Shown here: piece after piece, positions 1 to 5,702 of the stretch
Layout of the letters: every line of letters begins with the position of its first letter
How positions within the stretch are numbered: position 1 is the first letter of the stretch
Source of the DNA: CAYUCE01 sp964443275
GTDB lineage: Bacteria > Bipolaricaulota > Bipolaricaulia > CAYUCE01
Assembly: GCA_964443275.1 (NCBI GenBank)
Contig: CAYUCE010000027.1
Coordinates: forward strand, 1-22,161
DNA length: 22,161 nucleotides
Direction of reading: 5' to 3'
The notes under the pieces: model-generated
The model's input: only the letters and a program-made list of their open reading frames with translations
Databases searched by the model: none
What the model was told of the DNA's origin: nothing
Made by a program: the position numbers and the translations under genes

Positions 1-55
1 GGAGGTACACCTATTTTGCTGGTAAGCACCGATCTAACTCTATCAGCAAAACAGA

Positions 56-98
56 CTCTTCTTCGCTTCTACGAAGCTACGAAGTAGCGGAGTACGAG
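56..98 (+). repeat. 43-nt hairpin insertion element, copy 1
   Basis: This 43-nt unit starts CTCTTCTTCGCTTC and ends GTACGAG. It is identical to copy 2 (371-413) at 41 of 43 positions. It can fold into one imperfect hairpin: CTC pairs with GAG at the tips, and CTTCGCT near the 5' side pairs with AGCGGAG near the 3' side through one G-U pair. It sits inside the transposase frame between codons for Gln and Leu, and its removal leaves an intact Ile codon (A + TC). No target-site duplication is visible. Confidence 0.75.
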
Positions 99-370
99 TC
101 TTGGAAATCTATGCTGCCCGCTTTTCTTTGGAGATAGCTATTAGAGATCTAAAAGAGGAGTTTGGATTAGCAGATTATCAATTTCAGAAACCACTAGCTA
201 TCCGCCGCTTTGTTCATCTGGTGCTGTTTGCCCGCTCCTTTTGGCAACTGGTCCTATTGAAAGCAAAGCCAGAATGGCTTATTAGAAGATATGGATCAAC
301 TCCCATCGAAGAAGCACCTCTCTCCTGGCAAATGGCCCAGCGGAAGATGAGAGCGTTTATCTTGATCAAG

Positions 371-413
371 CTCTTCTTCGCTTCTACGAAGCTACGAAGC
401 AGCGAAGTACGAG
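371..413 (+). repeat. 43-nt hairpin insertion element, copy 2
   Basis: Same element and orientation as copy 1, with two substitutions. One of them (G to A at element position 35) turns the G-U pair of the predicted stem into A-U, so the stem is kept. It lies exactly between an AAG (Lys) and a TAC (Tyr) codon of the transposase; removing 43 nt joins LIK to YIHQK without loss. Confidence 0.75.
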
Positions 414-499
414 TACATTCACCAGAAGTCCGGAAAAGATGCGGACTTGGATAAAATCAAAGAAGAGTACGAACCAATATCTCGAATTCTAGTCTAGTT

Positions 500-522
500 G
501 GGGTATGTCTAAAATTGACCCC
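500..522. repeat. Possible right end of the IS element
   Basis: Three bases after the restored transposase stop is a short inverted repeat, GGGGT at 500-504 and ACCCC at 518-522, around an AT-rich centre. An IS terminal repeat would be expected about here. The left end is outside the window, so it cannot be confirmed. Confidence 0.3.
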
Positions 523-580
523 TAGTCTGAAGAGCTAAAATTCTGCAAAAGTATAGATTTTAGATACAACGAGAACAATC

Positions 581-1225
581 CTAACTTCTCAAAAACTCTA
601 TTATCTTTTCCTCTTCGTCTCGATTTATATACTTTCCATCCACAGCTACTCTCAAAAGCAGATCCCAGTCCACCAAGGTGTGCAGCCTCACTCCCTTACC
701 CTTAAGCGTATCCCGGCCTTTTGAGAGTTTTGCCGCCTGTGATTTATATTCGAAGACACAAAGAACGTGTCTTAAGATCCCTCCCGCCTTCTCAATACCC
801 TCTTTGAACTTTAATTTGCTACCTCCATCGGTGATTAAATCCTCCACCAAAACGATCCTTTTTTTCCCTTCCAGTACCCCTTCAATCTGGTCGTGACTGC
901 CGTACCCTTTAGGTTCAGTTCGCACATAGATTAAAGGTATTCTTAAGACTTTGGCCAAAAAGGAGGCAAACGGTATCCCGGCAGTGGCCCCGCCGGCGAT
1001 TATGTCCACTTTATCAAGCCCTATATCATCGGTAACAATTTCCCGAAAGCATTCGGTAATCTCTTGCATAATCTCCGGATAGGAGATAAGCCGGCGGCAG
1101 TCTACATATACCGGTGAAAGTTTCCCTGAGGTTAGTTCAAAACCTTCCGCAAAGTTGATATAAACAGATTTAGTCTCCAGTAGAAACCTAGCAATTTCTA
1201 CCCTTGGCTTATCATTAGTCGACAT
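581..1225 (-). CDS. pyrE: Orotate phosphoribosyltransferase
   Basis: It transfers the phosphoribosyl group of PRPP to orotate to give OMP, the fifth step of pyrimidine synthesis, in the cytosol. The 214-aa length is normal. The type I phosphoribosyltransferase PRPP loop is clear (IVLVEDLITDGGSK, about residues 124-137), as is the flexible loop VRTEPKGYGSHDQIEG (about 101-116) with its Lys and His. The N-terminal FELTSGKLSPVYVDCRRL block is typical of OPRT. The start ATG has a strong Shine-Dalgarno sequence, GAGGAGGT (minus strand, 1241-1234). It follows pyrC in the same direction with an 81-nt gap, mostly filled by the third copy of the palindromic element, so the two are probably co-transcribed. 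Substrate identity is well supported by motif and neighbour. Confidence 0.95.
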   Translation of the reverse strand: MSTNDKPRVEIARFLLETKSVYINFAEGFELTSGKLSPVYVDCRRLISYPEIMQEITECFREIVTDDIGLDKVDIIAGGATAGIPFASFLAKVLRIPLIYVRTEPKGYGSHDQIEGVLEGKKRIVLVEDLITDGGSKLKFKEGIEKAGGILRHVLCVFEYKSQAAKLSKGRDTLKGKGVRLHTLVDWDLLLRVAVDGKYINRDEEEKIIEFLRS

Positions 1226-1238
1226 AGGTTATGACCTC

Positions 1239-1295
1239 CTCTTCTACGCCTCTGCGAAGCAGCGAAGTAGAGGCTTCGAAGAAACGAAGTACAAG
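1239..1295. repeat. 57-nt variant of the hairpin element, copy 3
   Basis: The first 22 nt match the 43-nt element with three differences, and the last 11 nt match with one. The middle is longer (24 nt instead of 10) and contains extra copies of the GCGAAGTA-type motif plus GCCTCT/AGAGGC, which can form its own stem. It fills most of the pyrC-pyrE gap and touches the pyrE ribosome binding site, so the pyrC-pyrE transcript would carry its complement as a hairpin just upstream of pyrE. Confidence 0.6.
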
Positions 1296-1306
1296 CTTTC
1301 TGGCCC

Positions 1307-2518
1307 TCATGAACTAAAGTAAGCTTTGGCCCCCTCAATGAAGACCATTTCCGGCCATCCTACTAATTCCATTCCCTCATAAGGTGACCAACCGCATTTG
1401 GTGACCAGTTTATCTCGGGTTACTTCCTTGTGGTCATCTGAATCTATGACTACTAGATCGGCATAATATCCAGTTTCGATTTTTCCCCTACCCGCTATCT
1501 TAAATCGTCGGGCGGGATTCAAACATAAAGAACCAATCAAACTTTTCCAAGAAATCCGGGATCGGATGGCGCTATCGGCCATAATAGGCAGTAAAGTCTC
1601 CACCCCGGGTAGGCCGGCAGGAGCTTCGGCTACCGGGCGTGATTTCTCCTGGTATGTGTGGGGAGCATGATCTGAAGCTATGATATCTATTAACCCATCT
1701 TGCAGAGCTTCCCACATAAACCCTCGGTCTTCTTCTAAAGCCAGGGGTGGATTTACCTTTAAAAAGGAGCCCTTTCGAGCGAAGTCATCGGCGTTAAAAA
1801 ATAAATAGTGAGGGCAGGTTTCGGAAGTTACCCCCAATTCCTTTTTTATCGGGTTAAATAATTCCACTTCCCGGCGGGTGGATATGTGTGCAAGGTGTAA
1901 GTTGGTACCATATCTAACAGCCAAATCTAATGCCTGATCCAATCCTTTCAGGCTGCCCGATGACACCTGATCATCTCCTACAAACTCTTTGGCACCGCCT
2001 TGTGTATGAACAGATAGGATCAAATTGGTCCGAGCGACTTTCTTGAAAATTTCTTTTAGGGCCTTATAATCACCTACCATCAACCCTCCGGTGGTGGGCC
2101 CCATATACAATTTAAAAGCATCCACTTCACCTGCTATAAGCGGTATTTCGTCTAAGTTATCCAGAATACCTCCATAGAGCATATAATTTAGTCCCACATC
2201 TTCAGCCCTCCTTCTTTTTTCTCTAATTATTTTAAGATTTGTGGCCGGAGGCTGATTATTGGGCATGTCCATGACCGTCCCCACCCCCCCTTTGACTGCC
2301 GCTTTGGCTCCGGACTCGATGGTCTCCTTATAAGATTCATTGAAATCCCGGAAGTGAACGTGTACGTCGATGGCTGCCGGTAAAATCAGCTTATTCCTGC
2401 AGTCAATCTCCTCCCCACGCAGATCTTTTCCTATTTCCTCTATTCGCTCCTCAAAACCTACATCTAAAAGCCTGAAACTTTCATCTACAAATGCTTTTCC
2501 ACCTTTTAGAACTTTCAT
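1307..2518 (-). CDS. pyrC: Dihydroorotase, class I type
   Basis: It cyclises N-carbamoyl-aspartate to dihydroorotate, the third step of pyrimidine synthesis. The 403-aa protein has the amidohydrolase zinc site in order: DVHVHFRD (His53, His55), the candidate carbamylated Lys in DAFKLYMG (Lys136), His171 in SVHTQGG, His211 in LHLAHIST and Asp283 in ASDHAPHT. The MPNNQP motif of dihydroorotases is present near residue 85. SVHTQGG differs from the more usual VHAE form, but the metal-binding His is kept. Upstream there is no strong Shine-Dalgarno sequence (AAGAAG only). A short 17-codon ORF (2568-2515, minus strand) ends in a TGA that overlaps the pyrC ATG, and a small palindrome with GTTAC/GTAAC arms lies at 2534-2545; either could act in regulation, but this is unproven. 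It is the first gene of the pyrC-pyrE operon. Confidence 0.93.
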   Translation of the reverse strand: MKVLKGGKAFVDESFRLLDVGFEERIEEIGKDLRGEEIDCRNKLILPAAIDVHVHFRDFNESYKETIESGAKAAVKGGVGTVMDMPNNQPPATNLKIIREKRRRAEDVGLNYMLYGGILDNLDEIPLIAGEVDAFKLYMGPTTGGLMVGDYKALKEIFKKVARTNLILSVHTQGGAKEFVGDDQVSSGSLKGLDQALDLAVRYGTNLHLAHISTRREVELFNPIKKELGVTSETCPHYLFFNADDFARKGSFLKVNPPLALEEDRGFMWEALQDGLIDIIASDHAPHTYQEKSRPVAEAPAGLPGVETLLPIMADSAIRSRISWKSLIGSLCLNPARRFKIAGRGKIETGYYADLVVIDSDDHKEVTRDKLVTKCGWSPYEGMELVGWPEMVFIEGAKAYFSS

Positions 2519-2761
2519 CTTCTTAAATCCGGTGTTACGTGTAACCCCCGCTCTTGTTCTTTATTCATGAGTCCCGGGCTTTGCCACCTGTTTACTACGC
2601 CAAGGTTTCATAACAATTCTTTCAGCCTTTTTCACATACCCTTGAACCTATTTAAATACTAACAAACCACGAGCAGTTTACGCTAATCTCCTAATCCCTA
2701 TAACTACTACTAAGAAATATTTAAATCTAAAATAGTTGGATTTGTAGGTAAACGCCTAAAT

Positions 2762-2958
2762 TGTGGAAAACCCCATTTAATACAGGCTCCTATAAGATTT
2801 TCGGCTGTGGATAACTTGTGGGAAGCCGTGTTAGCAACTTATTTATTTTGTGGAAAAACCTTGTTTAAAATTTATGAGCTACTTTTTAACAAGCATTTTC
2901 CACAGGCCGTATTCATTTTCCACAAGCTTTCCACAAGTTATCCACAAAGTTTTCCACA
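2762..2958. other. Replication origin (oriC): DnaA box cluster
   Basis: Nine DnaA boxes or near-boxes occur in under 200 bp. On the minus strand (read as TGTGGAAAA or TGTGGATAA) they are at 2762-2770, 2806-2814 (perfect consensus), 2817-2825 (weak) and 2849-2857. On the plus strand they are at 2896-2904 (TTTTCCACA), 2916-2924, 2927-2935 (CTTTCCACA), 2938-2946 (TTATCCACA, perfect) and 2950-2958. The two groups face each other across an AT-rich spacer at about 2858-2895. Genes to the left point left, and most to the right (dnaA, smc operon) point right, as expected at an origin. The binding consensus is established for bacterial DnaA; the assignment as the active origin is inference. Confidence 0.88.
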
Positions 2959-2970
2959 GTCCCGGTCGCA

Positions 2971-3020
2971 CCATCAATCTAAATAACTTGGAGAATTAAA
3001 CGATCTATATATTTATAGGG
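2971..3020. other. Possible DNA unwinding element
   Basis: An AT-rich stretch directly to the right of the last DnaA box, including CTATATATTTATAG (3004-3017; CTATA/TATAG arms). In bacterial origins the unwinding region usually flanks the box array. The AT-rich spacer between the two box groups (2858-2895) is an equally possible site. Confidence 0.4.
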
Positions 3021-3042
3021 ATGATGAAACTTACCCAGAGGA

Positions 3043-3825
3043 TTACTCCAATAAGCTTGTTAAATTTTCCATTACCCAGGTAGGTTGGATATCGCTTTCT
3101 TTCAAGTCCTCACGCCTAGTGACCCCGGTTAATACTAAACTGGAGTGCATGCGCATCTTTCTAGCTGCCGCAATGTCGGTATCTATTCTATCGCCGATAA
3201 TGAGACACTCATCGGGATTACAAACACCGGCAGTTTCCATAGCGATTTTAGTGGCGGTGGAAGAGGGCTTTCCGACTATTTTTTTGGGTGGGTAGCCCAT
3301 TCCCTCAATTGCTCCCACCATCGAACCAGCTCCCGGAATTATGCCGTTCAGTGTGGGGAATACGGGATCGGCATTACTGGCTATAAACACCGCACCTTTA
3401 CGCAAAGCTTTCAGCGCCTGAGAAAGCTTTTGATAACTTATTTGACGATCCATTCCCACCACCAGATACTTTGCCTCCTCCGGTTTGACCAACCGGTGGC
3501 CAGCGAGTTTTAGTTCATCTTTTATCCCATCTTCACCAATTACAAAAACCCCTGTAGGACCGGCTATATCCGACAGATACCTGGCTACCACGTAGGCGCT
3601 GTTTACTATCTCTTCCGGCTCGATGTGAAGACCCTTTTTGTTGAGTCTGTGAGATAAAGTCTTTCGGGAAAGAATAGAATTATTAGAAAAAATGATCACC
3701 TGGCCGTTCTTTTTTAACTTTCTAAGTGTTTTATCAACTCCCGGCAAGGGTGTGGAGGAGCGCACCAGTACGCCGTCTAAATCAATAAAAAAAGCTCGAT
3801 AATTCTCTACTTTCAAAGCGGTCAT
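3043..3825 (-). CDS. HAD superfamily (class IIA, NagD-like) phosphatase
   Basis: A 260-aa cytosolic hydrolase of the NagD/phosphoglycolate phosphatase-like group. All four HAD motifs are visible: FIDLDGVL (nucleophile Asp15 and Asp17), IIFSNNS (Ser47), the Lys of VGKPSS (Lys186) and GDRIDTDI (Asp212, Asp216). The roughly 125-residue insert between motifs II and III is the class IIA cap. Substrate cannot be read from the sequence; family members act on sugar phosphates, nucleotides, 4-nitrophenyl phosphate or phosphoglycolate. A well-spaced promoter lies so close to the ATG that the mRNA is probably leaderless. The gene is transcribed towards oriC. Confidence 0.88.
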   Translation of the reverse strand: MTALKVENYRAFFIDLDGVLVRSSTPLPGVDKTLRKLKKNGQVIIFSNNSILSRKTLSHRLNKKGLHIEPEEIVNSAYVVARYLSDIAGPTGVFVIGEDGIKDELKLAGHRLVKPEEAKYLVVGMDRQISYQKLSQALKALRKGAVFIASNADPVFPTLNGIIPGAGSMVGAIEGMGYPPKKIVGKPSSTATKIAMETAGVCNPDECLIIGDRIDTDIAAARKMRMHSSLVLTGVTRREDLKESDIQPTWVMENLTSLLE

Positions 3826-3836
3826 AGATAGGCCTT

Positions 3837-3865
3837 ATAGTAAGGATTTCTGTGTAGGGTTTCAA
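3837..3865 (-). promoter_or_regulatory. Promoter of the HAD phosphatase gene, near-leaderless
   Basis: On the minus strand, TTGAAA (3865-3860), a 17-nt spacer, then TACTAT (3842-3837). Only 11 nt separate the -10 box from the ATG, so the start of transcription would lie about 4-6 nt before the start codon and leave no room for a ribosome binding site. Confidence 0.6.
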
Positions 3866-3897
3866 GGGTTGGTGATGTTATTGTTGTACTAATACGT

Positions 3898-3926
3898 TTG
3901 ACAAGCTAGATACCGTTGGTTAAAAT
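3898..3926 (+). promoter_or_regulatory. Promoter of the tRNA-Asp/tRNA-Phe unit
   Basis: A perfect -35 TTGACA (3898-3903), 17-nt spacer and TAAAAT (3921-3926). Transcription would start about 7 nt before the mature 5' end of tRNA-Asp. It is divergent from the HAD gene promoter. Confidence 0.75.
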
Positions 3927-3939
3927 TATTTACCCATAT

Positions 3940-4018
3940 GGGGATGTGGTCCAGCCTGGTCGAGGACGCCACCCTGTCAAGGTGGAGATCGCGAGTTCAA
4001 ATCTCGTCATCCCCGCCA
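3940..4018 (+). tRNA. tRNA-Asp (GTC)
   Basis: A full cloverleaf: acceptor GGGGATG/CATCCCC (7 bp, perfect), D stem GTCC/GGAC, anticodon stem CCACC/GGTGG with loop CTGTCAA (anticodon GTC), T arm GCGAG-TTCAAAT-CTCGT with one G-T pair, discriminator G and encoded CCA. The encoded CCA and T arm fit a bacterial tRNA. Confidence 0.93.
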
Positions 4019-4027
4019 CCTAATCAT

Positions 4028-4103
4028 GCCGAGGTAGCTCAGGCGGTAGAGCACCGCCCTGAAAAGGCGGGTGTCCCCAGTTCGACTCTGGGCCTCGGCA
4101 CCA
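4028..4103 (+). tRNA. tRNA-Phe (GAA)
   Basis: A full cloverleaf, 76 nt with encoded CCA: acceptor GCCGAGG/CCTCGGC, D arm GCTC-AGGCGGTA-GAGC, anticodon stem CCGCC/GGCGG with loop CTGAAAA (anticodon GAA), variable GTGTC, T arm CCCAG-TTCGACT-CTGGG, discriminator A. It lies 9 nt after tRNA-Asp and is surely co-transcribed. Confidence 0.95.
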
Positions 4104-4308
4104 CTATTTCTTCTGCATTTAACCCCCAGGTGATAAATGTCTGTTCAAAAATCACGATTTCCGCAAAATCCCTTCTCATTCTGGGAAACTTTCCTATGAT
4201 TATCTCTCCATATATCTAATCTTTAGAAATAGCCCTATTTTATCGGTGTGGTTTCCGAAAAATTAGTTAGTGAATGGGGTAGCTAGATTCCTGTAATTCA
4301 CCCCACCC

Positions 4309-4337
4309 TTGACATATCAGGCCCTGTCATTTATCTT
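4309..4337 (+). promoter_or_regulatory. Promoter of dnaA
   Basis: TTGACA (4309-4314), 17-nt spacer, TATCTT (4332-4337). The implied leader is about 30 nt and carries a Shine-Dalgarno sequence (TAGGAGAG) at normal distance from the ATG. Just upstream is a weak inverted repeat, GTGAAT (4270-4275) and ATTCAC (4296-4301), a possible operator. No DnaA box is seen here. The rest of the 4104-4376 gap shows nothing else I can support. Confidence 0.7.
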
Positions 4338-4376
4338 TTTAAAAAACGTCCTACCACTTTTTACCTAGGAGAGAGA

Positions 4377-5438
4377 ATGGGGAGCAATTCACTCAGACAC
4401 ATTACCACCGACCGTGGTATTTCCTTGAAAAAGGAATATAATTTCGACAGATTTGTGAGAGGGGAAAGCAACCGGTTAGCCTGCGCGGCCTCCCGGGCAG
4501 TAGCAGAATCACCGGCCAAAGCTTACAATCCGCTTTTCATACATGGGAGCGTAGGACTGGGTAAGACCCATCTATTACATGCTATTGGCAATCACATAGT
4601 AAATAATGACCTTTCAGCCCGGGTTATGTACATTACTTCCGAGCGGTTTGCTATTGAGCTGATAAATTCAATACGAAAAGATGCCACTGAAAAGTTTAGG
4701 AAAATTTTCAGGAAGACTAACGTCCTTCTAATTGACGATGTTCATTTCTTTAAAAATAAGAAGGGAACGCAGGAAGAATTATTTCACACCTTTAACGAAC
4801 TCTATGAAAACGGTAAACAAATAGTCCTCTCCAGCGACCGCCCGCCTCACGAACTTTCTAAACTCCAGGATAGGCTGGTCTCCCGTTTCAGATGGGGACT
4901 GGTTACCGACATCCAACCACCGGACATAGAAACTAGGGAGGCCATATTACGGCAAAAGGCCATGGAACACGGAATAGAGGTTCCAGAAGAAATCCTTCAC
5001 CTAATAGCTGCCCGTGTTCCTTCCAATGTGAGGGCATTGGAGGGGGCGCTTATTAAGGCCATAGCTTATTCTCACCTACAGAACGTAGATCTTTCCCCGG
5101 AGGCGGTAGATGGTTTACTGCCCAAAGAGGAGAAAGAGGAGGCTAAATTGACCGCGGCACATATAAAAGAGGAGGTAGCCAAAAAATACCAGGTAACGGT
5201 AAATCAACTGGAAGGCCCCAGCCGCAAAAAAGAAATAGCTTTTGCCAGGCACGTGGCCATATACTTGATTCGGGAGCTGACTGATAACTCTTATCCCTCC
5301 ATAGGTAAGAAATTTGGCCAGCGGGACCACAGCACTGCGATGCACTCGTATCGAAAGATCAAACAGTTGGAAGAGACCCCACTTTGGAAGGGAGAAATAA
5401 AAGAATTAAGGGATGGTCTAACCTCCAAATTTCGCTAA
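4377..5438 (+). CDS. dnaA: Chromosomal replication initiator DnaA, without domains I and II
   Basis: It binds the TTATCCACA boxes of oriC and opens the duplex. The 353-aa protein begins almost at domain III: YNFDRFVRGESNRLA, Walker A GSVGLGKT (residues 57-64), Walker B VLLIDDVHFF (about 117-125), the SSDRPPHEL sensor and DRLVSRFRWGL with the arginine finger. Domain IV ends with the DnaA signature, here GQRDHSTAMHSYRKI (usual form GGRDHTTVxHAxxKI), which contacts the box. The family is usually about 440-470 aa; the roughly 90 N-terminal residues that bind DnaB helicase and mediate self-contact are absent. The start is supported by a promoter and an AGGAGAG ribosome binding site directly upstream, so this is not a mis-called start. 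No dnaN follows. The box cluster 1.4 kb to the left is its likely target. Confidence 0.93.
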   Translation: MGSNSLRHITTDRGISLKKEYNFDRFVRGESNRLACAASRAVAESPAKAYNPLFIHGSVGLGKTHLLHAIGNHIVNNDLSARVMYITSERFAIELINSIRKDATEKFRKIFRKTNVLLIDDVHFFKNKKGTQEELFHTFNELYENGKQIVLSSDRPPHELSKLQDRLVSRFRWGLVTDIQPPDIETREAILRQKAMEHGIEVPEEILHLIAARVPSNVRALEGALIKAIAYSHLQNVDLSPEAVDGLLPKEEKEEAKLTAAHIKEEVAKKYQVTVNQLEGPSRKKEIAFARHVAIYLIRELTDNSYPSIGKKFGQRDHSTAMHSYRKIKQLEETPLWKGEIKELRDGLTSKFR

Positions 5439-5474
5439 AAGTAGGGTTCTTACCTTTCCGAATCCCCTTTTAGC
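5434..5474 (+). terminator. Hairpin after dnaA, possible terminator
   Basis: GCTAAAAG (5434-5441, overlapping the dnaA stop) pairs perfectly with CTTTTAGC (5467-5474), and GGGTTC with GAATCCC inside it extends the stem. There is no T tract after it, so it may instead be an mRNA-stabilising stem. Two weaker stems lie further along the dnaA-smc gap: AGAGGA/TCCTCT (5501-5526) and CCGGA/TCCGG followed by TTTT (5587-5604). Confidence 0.4.
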
Positions 5475-5666
5475 CTTCATTCAACATCTGTCACTGAGCT
5501 AGAGGACAAATTTCTTATGCTCCTCTCACTTCATTCCTTATTATTACTCCAAGCTTTAGGTAATCTAAGAAAAATAGGTATTGGTGCCGGAAGAGTCCGG
5601 TTTTGAGAAGGGGAGCTGGTAGATAAATTGAACGTATTCTTAGATTAGATGACATCAGCGTTGTAT

Positions 5667-5695
5667 TGACTATTAAGCTCGTAAGTTTTAAAATC
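5667..5695 (+). promoter_or_regulatory. Promoter of the smc operon, leaderless
   Basis: TTGACT (5667-5672), 17-nt spacer, TAAAAT (5690-5695). The ATG of smc begins 8 nt after the -10 box, at the expected transcription start, and no ribosome binding site precedes it. Confidence 0.65.
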
Positions 5696-5702
5696 CTAAA
5701 CT

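Larger units (their letters stand above)
1..497 (+). pseudogene. IS transposase, C-terminal part, interrupted by two 43-nt elements
   Basis: Three reading-frame segments together give the C-terminal part of a DDE transposase. Frame 1 from base 1 reads ...LLVSTDLTLSAKQ. The frame from 101 reads LEIYAARFSLEIAIRDLK and onward. The frame from 414 reads YIHQKSGKDADLDKIKEEY and ends at TAG 495-497. Joined, they match the general pattern of IS4/IS701-like transposases, where STDL is followed by a YxxRFxxExxxRDLK block holding the catalytic Glu. The 5' part lies outside the window. Both frame shifts coincide exactly with copies of a 43-nt repeat (56-98, 371-413); removing 43 nt each time gives continuous KQILEIYAARF and LIKYIHQK. 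The roughly 90 codons between the copies show no other damage. With conventional translation the gene is dead, since frame 1 hits TAG inside the first copy. The IS family assignment is approximate. Confidence 0.75.

Noticed and set aside
2762..2958. CRISPR-like appearance of repeated TTTTCCACA
   Set aside because: The repeats are 9 nt, irregularly spaced and in both orientations; they fit DnaA boxes, not CRISPR repeats. No CRISPR array was seen in the window.
3940..4103. Archaeal origin for the whole window
   Set aside because: Although SMC looks archaeal, the tRNAs encode CCA, promoters are sigma70-like with 17-nt spacers, and DnaA with its boxes is bacterial.
3938..4219. 93-aa ORF on the plus strand
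   Set aside because: It runs through both tRNA genes and is a by-product of their sequence.
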